A DNA stretch of 64,000 nucleotides from Methylobacterium sp. WL119 (lineage in GTDB: Bacteria; Pseudomonadota; Alphaproteobacteria; Rhizobiales; Beijerinckiaceae): assembly GCF_008039875.1 (NCBI RefSeq), contig NZ_VRUU01000006.1:62001-126000 (forward strand), written 5' to 3'. Below are positions 35,392 to 43,530 of this stretch, in pieces. A program made the translations under genes and the position numbers. Positions within the stretch are counted from its first letter, which is position 1. Each line of letters opens with the position of its first letter. The notes below the pieces were generated by a model that did no database searches, was not told the DNA's origin, and was given only the letters and a program-made list of their open reading frames with translations.

Positions 35392-36136
35392 GCGCTTCGA
35401 GCCGCTGCAGGAGGAGGATGTCGATGGCGATCATCACGCTCATGAACACGATGCTGTAGCCGAGGATCGCGGCGACGTCGGTGCTCTGGACGAAGTAGTA
35501 GTTGATCGCGAAGCCGACGCCGTTGGGGCGGCCGAGCAGCTCGATCACCAGCACGATCTTCCAGGCCAGCGACAGGCCGGAGCGCGCCGCGGCCACCACG
35601 TAGGGCTGCAGCTGGGGCACCAGCACGTGGGCGACCCAGGAGCGCCGGTCGAACCGGTAGGTCCGCGCCATCTCCTCAAGGCCCGGGTCGAGGTCGCGCG
35701 CGCCCTCCCGCAGGATGACCGCGACGTTGGGCAGCTTGTTCAGCACCACGGCCAGGATCGCGGCCGACTCGTTCAAGCCGACCCAGACGTAGGCCAGCAC
35801 CGTGATCACCAGGGCGGGCGTGTTCAGCATCGCCAGCAGCGGCGTGTCGAGCAGGGTGTTCAGGCGCTTCGAGCGGCCGAGCGCGACGCCGAGCAGCACG
35901 CCGAGCACCATCGCGAGCACGAACGAGACGCCGACCCGCGCCAGCGTGATCCCGACATTGGTCCACAGGTCGCCGCGCGCCGATTCCCGGCCGATGAAGG
36001 CCGCCACGGTGAGCGGCGTCGGCAGCATCCGCGAGCCCGCGGCTTGTGCCGCAGCCTGCCACGCGGCGAGCAGCACCAGCATCGAGCCGAGACGGGTGAG
36101 GATGGCGCGGCGGTTCGAGGCGCTTGCGCGGATCAA
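35372..36136 (-). CDS. ABC transporter permease, NitT/TauT (SsuC) type
   Basis: 254-residue inner-membrane permease with about six helices. The coupling loop has REGARDLDPGLEEMARTYRFDRRSWVAHVLVPQLQPYV, typical of SsuC/TauC. Translation probably begins at a TTG overlapping the stop of the binding-protein gene by 4 nt (TTGA), since no earlier ATG lies in frame at the junction. The substrate cannot be read from the sequence. Confidence 0.88.
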   Translation of the reverse strand: MIRASASNRRAILTRLGSMLVLLAAWQAAAQAAGSRMLPTPLTVAAFIGRESARGDLWTNVGITLARVGVSFVLAMVLGVLLGVALGRSKRLNTLLDTPLLAMLNTPALVITVLAYVWVGLNESAAILAVVLNKLPNVAVILREGARDLDPGLEEMARTYRFDRRSWVAHVLVPQLQPYVVAAARSGLSLAWKIVLVIELLGRPNGVGFAINYYFVQSTDVAAILGYSIVFMSVMIAIDILLLQRLEAHVRRWR

Positions 36137-37113
36137 CCGGTCTTCCCGTCGTAGTACAGGCCCGGCGGCAGGCCGGTGCCGGTGCCGACGAGGCGTTCGC
36201 CCCCGAGCCTCGACATCACCGAGAACAGCCGCTCGCCGTCGCTGCGCTCCTCGGCCAGCGGGCGGCGCGGGATGCCGGCGAGGTATTCCCGCTTCAGGGC
36301 CTCGAAGATGGCGTCGTCGTCGGCGGCCATCAGCGGGCGCACAATCTCCCAGGCGGAGGGGTCGGCCGCGAGCATGTCCTTGGCCGCGCGCACCGCGCGC
36401 ACGAACCCGGCCATCGCCTCGGGCTTCTCGGCGACGGTCTGCGCCTCGAACAGGTATCCGATCAGCGCGAACGCGCCCTTCGCGCCGAGCGCGCGCATCA
36501 TGTCGTCGGCGCCGATCAGCCGGCGGAAGCCCTTGGCCTCGAGGCGTGCGCAGTAGGTCCAGTAGGTGAGCGCGGCATCGAGCGACCCCTGCTCGAGCTT
36601 CAAAGCGATCAGGGGCGGTGCGCCGTAGGCGATCTCGGTCTTGGCCTCGATGTCGAAGCCGGCCGCGTCCTGCGCCTGGGCCTTGAGCAGCAGCCAGTTC
36701 TTGTCGAGCGGCCCGCCGCCGACGCCGAGGCGCTTGCCTTCGAGATCCTTGAGGGTCTTCACCGGGCTCGCGGCGGGCACCATCACGGCGCCCTCGGAGG
36801 TCGAGGCCGGCACGTAGCGCATCGCCCGGCCCTCGTTGCCGAGGCGGGCCGCCCAGAGCAGGTCCCCGACGATCACGTCGACCTGGCCGCCCATGAACGC
36901 GATCCGTGCCGCGTCGTTGCCGGCGAGCTTGACGAGGTCGAGGGTGAAGCCGTTGGCGGCGTCGAGCCCGCGCGCCTTGATCACCGCGGCTTCCCACGCG
37001 ACCGTGCCGAACGGCAGGCTGCCGAGGCGCACGCTCGGGGCCGCCAGCGCCGGATGCGACAGCACCGGCAGGCCGGCGAGCGCGGCGGCGAGCAATCCGC
37101 GCCGTGACAGCAT
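36133..37113 (-). CDS. ABC transporter substrate-binding protein, NitT/TauT-like
   Basis: 326-residue exported binding protein. The N-terminus LSRRGLLAAALAGLPVLSHPALA is a twin-arginine-type signal. The mature part follows the SsuA/TauA plan: RLGSLPFGTVAWEAAVIKARGL, AFMGGQVDVIVGDLLWAARL, VKTLKDLEGKRLGVGGGPLDKNWLLL. GGGAGAAGG precedes the ATG. It is first gene of a three-gene ABC operon and divergent, across 196 bp, from a pterin carbinolamine dehydratase gene. The ligand is unknown. Confidence 0.88.
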   Translation of the reverse strand: MLSRRGLLAAALAGLPVLSHPALAAPSVRLGSLPFGTVAWEAAVIKARGLDAANGFTLDLVKLAGNDAARIAFMGGQVDVIVGDLLWAARLGNEGRAMRYVPASTSEGAVMVPAASPVKTLKDLEGKRLGVGGGPLDKNWLLLKAQAQDAAGFDIEAKTEIAYGAPPLIALKLEQGSLDAALTYWTYCARLEAKGFRRLIGADDMMRALGAKGAFALIGYLFEAQTVAEKPEAMAGFVRAVRAAKDMLAADPSAWEIVRPLMAADDDAIFEALKREYLAGIPRRPLAEERSDGERLFSVMSRLGGERLVGTGTGLPPGLYYDGKTG

Positions 37114-37309
37114 GGCGCCTTCTCCCTGGAGGTCTTGCCGGCCGGTTCGGCCTTGGGGCCGCCCCGGCCGGAGCGGTGAGGCTCCGACGCCGAGGGTGCC
37201 GTTGCCGAAAGGTCATAGGGCGCAGCACGCGGCCCGTCCACAACCGCCTTGCGCGGGAGCGGTGGCCGGGGCAGGCTCGAAGGGGACAACCGACATCGGA
37301 AGAGAGATC

Positions 37310-37687
37310 ATGGCCGAGCCACGCGAAGGCGCCCTGGACGACGAGACCATCGCCGCTCGGATCGCCGCCGAGATCCCGGCCTGGCGCTACGAGGACGGGT
37401 GGATTCGCCGCACCTACAAGACCGCGAGCTGGAAGAGCACGCTGATGGTGATCAACACCATCGGCCACCTCGCCGAGGCCGCGTGGCACCACCCCGACCT
37501 GACCGCTTCCTACGCCTGGGTCGAGGTGCGGCTGATGAACCATGCCGCCAAGGGCATCACCGACAAGGACTTCGCGCTGGCGCGCAAGATCGAGGAGGTC
37601 GTCTCCTGGCAGCCGGGCCTCGAGGGCCAGGGCCTGGAAGGGACGCCGACGGACGCACGCTTCGCCTACGTCAAGTACGAGAAGTAG
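37310..37687 (+). CDS. pterin-4a-carbinolamine dehydratase family protein
   Basis: 125-residue PCD/DCoH-fold protein that dehydrates 4a-hydroxytetrahydropterin, or acts on related pterins. The family signature fits: E-x3-HHP near residue 61, Y five residues on, then H after nine residues, and a D near KGITDKD. An 18-residue acidic extension precedes the domain and about 20 residues follow it. AGAGAG precedes the ATG. Whether it serves tetrahydrobiopterin recycling or, in a methylotroph, another pterin cofactor is not decided by the sequence. Confidence 0.85.
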   Translation: MAEPREGALDDETIAARIAAEIPAWRYEDGWIRRTYKTASWKSTLMVINTIGHLAEAAWHHPDLTASYAWVEVRLMNHAAKGITDKDFALARKIEEVVSWQPGLEGQGLEGTPTDARFAYVKYEK

Positions 37688-37806
37688 GCCGATCCTCACG
37701 ACACGCTCATGGCATCGCGCGGCGGAGACGCTCGATTCCTTACGTGGGCGGCTCGATCTTGGCGGTGCGGTTCCGGCAAGGGGCCGCGCCAGCCCCGCGT
37801 GAGACC

Positions 37807-38058
37807 ATGCCGAACCTTCGATCCGCCCTCGCCGCCGTCGCCGGCCGCCCGCCCGCCATCCCGGACGCGCCCGCTCTCAGCTTCACCATCGGGCAGGATG
37901 CCGGCGGCTGCTGGGTCGCGCTGGAGAGCCACGGGATCGCCGGCGGCCTGTTCCGCAACCGCGACGACGCGCTCCATTACGCCGGGGGCGAGATCCGGAA
38001 CGGGCGCGGCGAGATCCGCTTCGCCACCGGCCCCATCGCCTTCAAGGCCGGATGCTGA
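37807..38058 (+). CDS. small hypothetical protein
   Basis: 83 residues, cytoplasmic by appearance. The central part reads SFTIGQDAGGCWVALESHGIAGGLFRN then DDALHYAGGEIRNG, suggesting a small alpha/beta domain resembling DUF2188-type mini-proteins. No Shine-Dalgarno is obvious. It is convergent with a small secreted protein gene 12 bp away. No function can be given. Confidence 0.5.
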   Translation: MPNLRSALAAVAGRPPAIPDAPALSFTIGQDAGGCWVALESHGIAGGLFRNRDDALHYAGGEIRNGRGEIRFATGPIAFKAGC

Positions 38059-38070
38059 GGCGCCCCGCGG

Positions 38071-38292
38071 TCACTGCGGGCTCTTCACCCGGCGGCACTC
38101 GGTCTTGAGGTAGGAGGTCTTGCCGATCTCGTCGCGCAGGTCCGTGCGGGCGATGATCTCCTGCCAGCCGTTGGTGCAGCCGAGCTCGTTCGCGACGCGG
38201 ACCTTGCGCACCTCCAGGGCCTTGTTGTCGGTGCAGGCTTCCTGCGCGATCGCGTTGGCGCAGACGAGGACGACGGCGAGGAAGGTGTTCAC
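38071..38292 (-). CDS. small secreted cysteine-containing protein
   Basis: 73 residues. The GTG start has GGGAGAG about 9 nt upstream. Residues 1-17 (NTFLAVVLVCANAIAQ) form a signal peptide. The mature peptide, about 56 residues, has three cysteines (EACTDN, GCTNG, TECRR) and many charged residues. No family recognised. It is on the same strand as, and downstream of, the metallophosphoesterase gene. Confidence 0.5.
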   Translation of the reverse strand: MNTFLAVVLVCANAIAQEACTDNKALEVRKVRVANELGCTNGWQEIIARTDLRDEIGKTSYLKTECRRVKSPQ

Positions 38293-38401
38293 GGCAAGGG
38301 CTCTCCCGCGGGAAGGACGTGGCAGCCCTACGCACGAGCCGTGCAGGAGGTTTCGCGCCGGGCGGCGCGGCGGCGTCGCCTTGCGTCGACCGGGCCGAGC
38401 T

Positions 38402-39247
38402 TCACGCCACGGCGACGACGCGGTCGGCCGCGTAGGTCGCGCCCTCGACCGGGTTCGCCACCCATCGGCAGCGCCCGATCGCCATGTCGTGCCCGGCATG
38501 AAAATGGCCGGACACCCACAGGACGGGCCGCGCGGCGTCTTCGAGGTCGTCGAGCACCGTGGTCGCGTAGAAGGCCGGCACCCACCACGGCACCCCCGGC
38601 GCATCGCGGAAGGCGTCGGCCGCACGCGGGCTCGGGGGATGGTGCGTCACCGCCACCGTCGGCCCGTCGAACGGCTGCGCCAGGGCCGCCAGCAGCCGGC
38701 GGCGCTCGGAGGCGTGGGCCGCCATCGCGTCGGCGGGAAGCCAGGCGGTGCCGTCGGCCTTGCGGATCGAGCCGCGGTACTCTCGCGAACCGGTGATCGG
38801 GTCGGTCATCCGCTCGGCCGCGTAGCTCACCGGGTCGGCCGGCCGGTCGGGCGCGTCCGCCGCGAGCCAGCGCCCGGCCAGGGACCAGTCGCTCCACAGG
38901 GTCGCGCCGACGAAGCGGACCCCATCGAGGACGCACGTGGCGCCGTGCTGCAGCAGGTGGATCCGGGCACCGGCGCCATTCAGGCGCTCGACCTCCCCTG
39001 TCAGTGCGGCGAGGAGCTTGGGGGCGGTTCGCGCGTCGCCGGTCGGCGCATAGTGCTCGTGGTTGCCCGGCACGAGCACCACCGGTCGGCCGCCGGCCAG
39101 CGCCAGCACGGCGGCGAGCCCGCGCTCGGGGTGGCCCTCGTACAGATCGCCGGCGCAGACCATCACGTCGAACGCCCCGCTCGGTGCGGCGATGAGATCG
39201 AGGCGGCGGCGCTCGAGATGGAGGTCGGAGATCGGGAAGATCCTCAC
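38402..39247 (-). CDS. metallophosphoesterase
   Basis: 281-residue calcineurin-like phosphoesterase. All metal-site blocks are visible in order: FPISDLHLE (DxH), VCAGDLYEGH (GD), VPGNHEHY (GNHE), AVTHHPPS and SGHFHAGHDM (GHxH). The GTG start overlaps the stop of the upstream CDF-like gene by 4 nt (GTGA), so the two are translationally coupled. Substrates of this family range from cyclic nucleotides to phosphoproteins. Confidence 0.85.
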   Translation of the reverse strand: MRIFPISDLHLERRRLDLIAAPSGAFDVMVCAGDLYEGHPERGLAAVLALAGGRPVVLVPGNHEHYAPTGDARTAPKLLAALTGEVERLNGAGARIHLLQHGATCVLDGVRFVGATLWSDWSLAGRWLAADAPDRPADPVSYAAERMTDPITGSREYRGSIRKADGTAWLPADAMAAHASERRRLLAALAQPFDGPTVAVTHHPPSPRAADAFRDAPGVPWWVPAFYATTVLDDLEDAARPVLWVSGHFHAGHDMAIGRCRWVANPVEGATYAADRVVAVA

Positions 39248-39852
39248 GGGGGCGGTCCTGCTTCCTGGGCGGCGCGGCGCTCGGCGGAGGCCGCGCGAAG
39301 GATGTCGCTGGCCGAGTCCGCGTTGAGGATGGCGATCCCGGCCGCGGCGATCAGGTCGGGCCAGGGCGAGGGCTGCAGCGCGGTGGCGAGCCCGGCCGCG
39401 ATGATCGCCAGGTTGGCGTAGGCGTCGTTGCGGGCCGACAGCCAGGCCGCCCGCGTCAGGCTGCCGGCGCCGTCGCGATGGCGCGACAGCATCAGGGCGC
39501 AGGTCAGGTTGACGGCGAGCGCGCCGAGGCCGGTGAGCGTCAGAGGAAGCGGCGCCGGCGCGCTCAGGTCCGAGACCTTCTCGTAGGCCGCGTAGGCGGT
39601 CGCGAGGGCCGGCACCATCAGGATGCCGGCCATCAGCGTGCCGAGGCGGGCGCGGTTGACCGCGCTCCAGCCGAGGCCGGCGAAGATCAGCAGGTTGATC
39701 GCCGCGTCCTCGAGGAAGTCGAGGCTGTCGGCGATCAACGCCACCGAGCCGATCGCCAGGGCGACCGCGATCTCGATGCCGAAGTAGCCGAGGTTCAGCC
39801 CCGCGACGCGCGCGACGACGGGGCGGAGCGGGGGGGAGGCGGTGGAGTCCAC
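39244..39852 (-). CDS. CDF-like cation transporter, short form
   Basis: 202-residue membrane protein of the cation diffusion facilitator fold with about five or six helices and no C-terminal cytoplasmic domain. The helix-2 metal pair is DSLDFLED (D45, D49). In helix 5 the expected HxxxD is SxxxD (S139, D143) within LSARNDAYANLA, so the metal site lacks its histidine. It is coupled to the metallophosphoesterase. Altered or lost metal specificity is inference. Confidence 0.7.
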   Translation of the reverse strand: MDSTASPPLRPVVARVAGLNLGYFGIEIAVALAIGSVALIADSLDFLEDAAINLLIFAGLGWSAVNRARLGTLMAGILMVPALATAYAAYEKVSDLSAPAPLPLTLTGLGALAVNLTCALMLSRHRDGAGSLTRAAWLSARNDAYANLAIIAAGLATALQPSPWPDLIAAAGIAILNADSASDILRAASAERRAAQEAGPPP

Positions 39853-40015
39853 GCGGGCGACGGTGTCCGTTGACGGGCCGGGCCGCCTCTTCGCCCACCG
39901 CGCGCGGGCTGTCGACCCGGCCTCGGCGTTTCGCCCGGCTGGATTCGGCGCCCGACCTGTGCGAGGCGGGGCCGCGGCCGGACCGAATCCGTGCGGCCGG
40001 AACGAGGAGTCTCAG

Positions 40016-40492
40016 ATGTTGCCCGAATTGCGCGTTCTCTACTTCGAGGACCTCGAAGTCGGGCTCTCGGAGACCCTGTCGAAGACGATCGCCTCCTCCG
40101 ACGTGATCGGCTTCGCCGAGATCACCGGCGACCGCAACCCGATCCACCTGTCCGAGCACTTCGCGGCGCGCACGCCCTTCGGCACCCGCATCGCCCACGG
40201 CCTCTACACCGCCGGGCTGATCTCAGCGGTGCTCGGCACCCGCCTCCCCGGCCCCGGCGCGGTCTACATCAGCCAGACCCTGAACTTCCGCGCGCCCGTG
40301 CGCATCGGCGACACCGTCGACGTGACCGTCGAGGTAGCCGAGCTCGTGCCCGAGCGGCGCCGCGCGCGCCTCAAGTGCACCTGCTCGGTGGCCGGCGAGG
40401 TCGTGCTCGACGGCGAGGCCCTGGTGAAGGTGCCGACCAAGGCCGAGGCCGACCCGCTGGCGATCCGCATGGGCGGCCGTCCGCCGGCGTGA
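40016..40492 (+). CDS. MaoC-like hydratase
   Basis: 158-residue hot-dog-fold protein. The catalytic hydratase-2 motif is present: FAEITGDRNPIHL followed by AHGLYTAGLISAVLG. This resembles (R)-specific enoyl-CoA hydratases (PhaJ), which take beta-oxidation intermediates to polyhydroxyalkanoate monomers. GAGGAG lies 6 nt before the ATG. It is 30 bp ahead of the TrmH-like gene on the same strand. Confidence 0.85.
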   Translation: MLPELRVLYFEDLEVGLSETLSKTIASSDVIGFAEITGDRNPIHLSEHFAARTPFGTRIAHGLYTAGLISAVLGTRLPGPGAVYISQTLNFRAPVRIGDTVDVTVEVAELVPERRRARLKCTCSVAGEVVLDGEALVKVPTKAEADPLAIRMGGRPPA

Positions 40493-40522
40493 GCGGAGCC
40501 GGACCCTAGGGCCGCCGACCGC

Positions 40523-41380
40523 ATGTCCGCCGACGCGCGGTCCGTGCAGCCGATCCCGATCACCGATCCGGCCGATCCGCGCCTCGCCCCCTATGCGGCG
40601 ATGCGCGAGCGCGACCTCGTCGGGCGGGCCGGTCGCTTCATCGTCGAAGGCGAGGTCACGCTGCGGCTGATGCTGTCGCCGCAGGCCCGCTTCCGCACCG
40701 AATCGATCCTGTTGCTGCCCGAGCGCGTCGCCGGCCTCGCGGCCGCGATCGAGGCCGGCCCCGGCACGCCGCCAGTCTTCGTCGCCGACCGCGCGGTGAT
40801 GAGCGCGGTGGCCGGGTTCCCGATCCATCGCGGCGTGCTCGCCGTCGGCATTCGCGGCGACGGCGTGCGTGCGGACGCGGTCGTCCCGCCGGCGCCCGCC
40901 CCGGCGCTGGTCGTCGGCCTGGCCGGCTTGACCAACCACGACAACGTCGGCGGCCTGTTCCGCAACGCCGCGGCCTTCGGTGCCGATGCGGTGCTGCTCG
41001 ACGCCGGCACCTGCGATCCGCTCTACCGCAAGGCGATCCGCGTCTCGGCCGGCGCCGCCCTGACCGTGCCCTTCGCGCGCTTGGATCCCGGCGCCGACTG
41101 GCTCGCGACCGCCCGCGCCCTCGCCCTCGAGCCGCTGGCGCTCAGCCCGTCCGGGCGAGAGGACGTCGCCGACCTGACGGCGCCGGCCCGCACGCTGCTG
41201 CTGCTCGGCACGGAAGGCCCCGGGTTGCCGGCCGACGTGCTGGCGCGGATGCGCGGCCTGCGCATCGCGATGGCGGCGGGCTTCGACTCGCTCAACGTCG
41301 CCACCGCCGGCGCGATCGCCCTGCATCGCCTCTCCGGCGGGGGGCGCGATGCGCGCGACAATGCGCACCCATTGCCTTGA
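40523..41380 (+). CDS. TrmH/SpoU family RNA 2'-O-methyltransferase
   Basis: 285-residue SPOUT methyltransferase. The N-terminal substrate-binding part has RFIVEGEVTLRLML. The C-terminal trefoil-knot domain has GLTNHDNVGGLFRNAAAFGADAVLL, LLLLGTEGPGLPADVL and FDSLNVATAGAIALHRL, covering SpoU motifs 1 to 3 (N in motif 1, E in motif 2, SLN in motif 3). The target, rRNA or tRNA, cannot be told. Confidence 0.88.
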   Translation: MSADARSVQPIPITDPADPRLAPYAAMRERDLVGRAGRFIVEGEVTLRLMLSPQARFRTESILLLPERVAGLAAAIEAGPGTPPVFVADRAVMSAVAGFPIHRGVLAVGIRGDGVRADAVVPPAPAPALVVGLAGLTNHDNVGGLFRNAAAFGADAVLLDAGTCDPLYRKAIRVSAGAALTVPFARLDPGADWLATARALALEPLALSPSGREDVADLTAPARTLLLLGTEGPGLPADVLARMRGLRIAMAAGFDSLNVATAGAIALHRLSGGGRDARDNAHPLP

Positions 41381-41399
41381 CCCCGCGGCGAGCTAGCTT
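41372..41399 (+). promoter_or_regulatory. predicted promoter of the first carotenoid desaturase operon
   Basis: TTGCCT and TAGCTT are separated by 16 bp, overlapping the last codons of the TrmH-like gene. The same TTG(A/C)C(C/T)-N16-TAGCTT layout is found before the second desaturase gene. Promoter function is inferred from the repeated layout. Confidence 0.45.
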
Positions 41400-41495
41400 G
41401 ACAGCAGGTGGACCGGGCGGGAGCCGGTCGTCCGCCGGGTGGTTCTGGTCTGGGAGTCGGGCGCGTTGCTTCAGTCACGGGAGGGCCTGCGGACA

Positions 41496-43043
41496 TTGTC
41501 CGGGCGCCGGGTCGTCGTCGTCGGTGCCGGGCCGGGCGGCCTCGCCACGGCCCTGCTGCTGGCGCGCGCCGGCCTTCAGGTCACGCTGATCGAGAAGGAC
41601 CAGCAGGTCGGCGGCCGCACCAAGACGGTCGAGGCCCCCGGCGGCTACAAGTTCGACATCGGCCCGACCTTCTTCCTCTATCCACAGATCCTGGCCGACA
41701 TCTTCGACAGTTGCGGCGAGCGGCTGGAGGATCACGTCAAGCTCGAGCGGCTCGATCCGCAGTACCACCTCGTGTTCGAGGCCGGCGGCGAGATCCGCGC
41801 CACCGGCGACATGGACCGCCTCGAAGCCGAGATCGCCCGCATCGCGCCCGACGACGCCAAGAACGTCAAGCAGTTCTTCGCCGACAACCGGGTCAAGCTG
41901 AAGTTCTTCAAGCCGGTGCTGGAGCAGGCGTTCCACACCCTCCGCAGCATGGCGAGCCCGGGGATGCTGCGGGCGCTGCCCCACCTGCATCCCGGCCGCA
42001 GCGTCGACCGCGACCTGCAGCGCTACTTCAAGGATCCGCGGGTCCGCCTCGCCTTCGCGTTCCAGACCAAGTACCTCGGCATGTCGCCGTTCCGCTGCCC
42101 GAGCCTGTTCACGATCCTGTCGTTCCTCGAATACGAGCACGGGGTCTACCACCCGGTCGGCGGGTGCGGCGCGATCTCGGAGGCGATGGCCGGCCTCTGC
42201 CGACGCATGGGCGTCGACATCCGGCTCGGGACCTCGGTCGAGCGCGTCACCTTCGACGGCAAGCGCGCCGACGGCGTGATCGTGGACGGAGAGCGGATCG
42301 CCGCGGACGCGGTGGTGATCAACGGCGACTTCGCGCAGGTGATCCAGGATCTCGTCCCCGAAGTGCACCGCCCGCGCTGGCGCGACCGGAAGATCGAGAA
42401 GGCGCGCCTCTCGTGCTCGACCTTCATGATGTACCTCGGCATCGAGGGTAAGATGCCCGAGACCCTTGGGCACCACACCATCCTCCTGGCCGAGGACTAC
42501 GCGCGCAACATCCGCGAGATCACCGACGGCATCCTGCCGATGCAGCCCTCGGTCTACGTGCAGCATGCCGGCTACACCGACGGCGGCATGGCGCCCCCCG
42601 GCCATACCGCCCTCTACGTCCTCGTGCCGGTGCCGAACCTGAAGGCGGGGATCGACTGGCCCGCCACCCGTGCGACCTATCGGGCCCTGGTGCTGGAACG
42701 CCTGAAGCTCCTCGGTCTCGACGACATCGAGAGCCGCATCCGCTTCGAGCGGATCGTCGACCCGGTCGAGTGGCGGGACGAGTTCGCGGTCTACGAGGGC
42801 GCCACCTTCAACCTCGCCCACGACCTGATGCAGATGCTGTACTTCCGCCCGCACAACCGCTTCGGGCCGGGGCTCTACCTCGTCGGCGGCGGCACGCATC
42901 CGGGTTCGGGCCTGCCGGTGATCTACGAGGGCGCGCGCATCTCCGCCCGCCTGCTCATCGAGGAGCTGGCCGGCGCCCGCGTCGCCGAGACCTCCGGCGT
43001 GCCCGAGACCGCGGCGCTCGCCACCGGCGGCGAGACCTCGTGA
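41496..43043 (+). CDS. carotenoid desaturase, CrtI/CrtN family (first copy)
   Basis: FAD-dependent desaturase or oxidase of the phytoene/squalene desaturase family, about 515 residues. The N-terminal dinucleotide fold is VVVVGAGPGGLATALLLARAG with EKDQQVGGRTKT. FDIGPTFFLYP and YHPVGGCGAISEAMAGLCRRMG follow. The C-terminal FAD segment is LYLVGGGTHPGSGLPVIYEGARISARLL. A TTG start preceded by GGGAGGG gives a normal CrtI N-terminus; a GTG 57 nt upstream is the longer alternative. Its 3' end overlaps the DUF2141 gene by 4 nt. Whether it is the desaturase or the terminal oxidase partner is open. Confidence 0.85.
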   Translation: MSGRRVVVVGAGPGGLATALLLARAGLQVTLIEKDQQVGGRTKTVEAPGGYKFDIGPTFFLYPQILADIFDSCGERLEDHVKLERLDPQYHLVFEAGGEIRATGDMDRLEAEIARIAPDDAKNVKQFFADNRVKLKFFKPVLEQAFHTLRSMASPGMLRALPHLHPGRSVDRDLQRYFKDPRVRLAFAFQTKYLGMSPFRCPSLFTILSFLEYEHGVYHPVGGCGAISEAMAGLCRRMGVDIRLGTSVERVTFDGKRADGVIVDGERIAADAVVINGDFAQVIQDLVPEVHRPRWRDRKIEKARLSCSTFMMYLGIEGKMPETLGHHTILLAEDYARNIREITDGILPMQPSVYVQHAGYTDGGMAPPGHTALYVLVPVPNLKAGIDWPATRATYRALVLERLKLLGLDDIESRIRFERIVDPVEWRDEFAVYEGATFNLAHDLMQMLYFRPHNRFGPGLYLVGGGTHPGSGLPVIYEGARISARLLIEELAGARVAETSGVPETAALATGGETS

Positions 43044-43522
43044 GCGTCGCTGGGCCCCGCACGCTCCGTACGCCGACTCCCATTCCGCATTCCGGCCGCG
43101 CCCCGAGGCGCCTCGCGCTCGCCGCGGTGGCCGTCGTCGTCGCCCTGCCGGCGGCGGCGGCCACCGTCGAGGTGGTGGTGGATGGGGCCGACCCCGGCAC
43201 CTCCGTGTCCGTCGCCCTGTGCCAGGGCGGCCTGTCCGAGGAGGCCTGCAGCCTCGGGCAGGAGCTGACCGCGCGCGGCGGGACGGTGAACGTCGTGTTC
43301 CGCGACGTTCCGGCCGGCCGCTACGCCGTCGCGGCGTTCGAGGACGTCAACGGCAACCGCAAGCTCGACCGGACCGGCCTCGGCCTGCCGATCGAGCCCT
43401 ACGGCTTCTCCGGGGGCGTCGGTCTCAAGGCCCGCCCGACCTTCGCGCAGGCCGCCTTCGACCTGCGCGAACCCGGGACCGCGCTGCGGGTCGGCCTCGC
43501 CCGCGCCCTGCCCCGACGCTGA
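43040..43522 (+). CDS. DUF2141 exported protein in the carotenoid cluster
   Basis: 160 residues. An N-terminal signal or anchor (LALAAVAVVVALPAAAAT) leads into a DUF2141 beta-sandwich domain with the family signature FRDVPAGRYAVAAFEDVNGNRKLD and GLPIEPYGFSGG. It starts at a GTG overlapping the desaturase stop (GTGA) and ends 8 nt before the ABC ATPase gene. DUF2141 proteins are periplasmic and uncharacterised; the position suggests a role in handling or exporting the pigment. Confidence 0.78.
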   Translation: MSVAGPRTLRTPTPIPHSGRAPRRLALAAVAVVVALPAAAATVEVVVDGADPGTSVSVALCQGGLSEEACSLGQELTARGGTVNVVFRDVPAGRYAVAAFEDVNGNRKLDRTGLGLPIEPYGFSGGVGLKARPTFAQAAFDLREPGTALRVGLARALPRR

Positions 43523-43530
43523 GGCGCCGC

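Noticed and set aside
41439..41495. 19-residue N-terminal extension of the first desaturase from a GTG
   Set aside because: No good ribosome site, and the extension lacks similarity to CrtI N-termini; a TTG with GGGAGGG upstream gives a normal start, though the GTG cannot be excluded.
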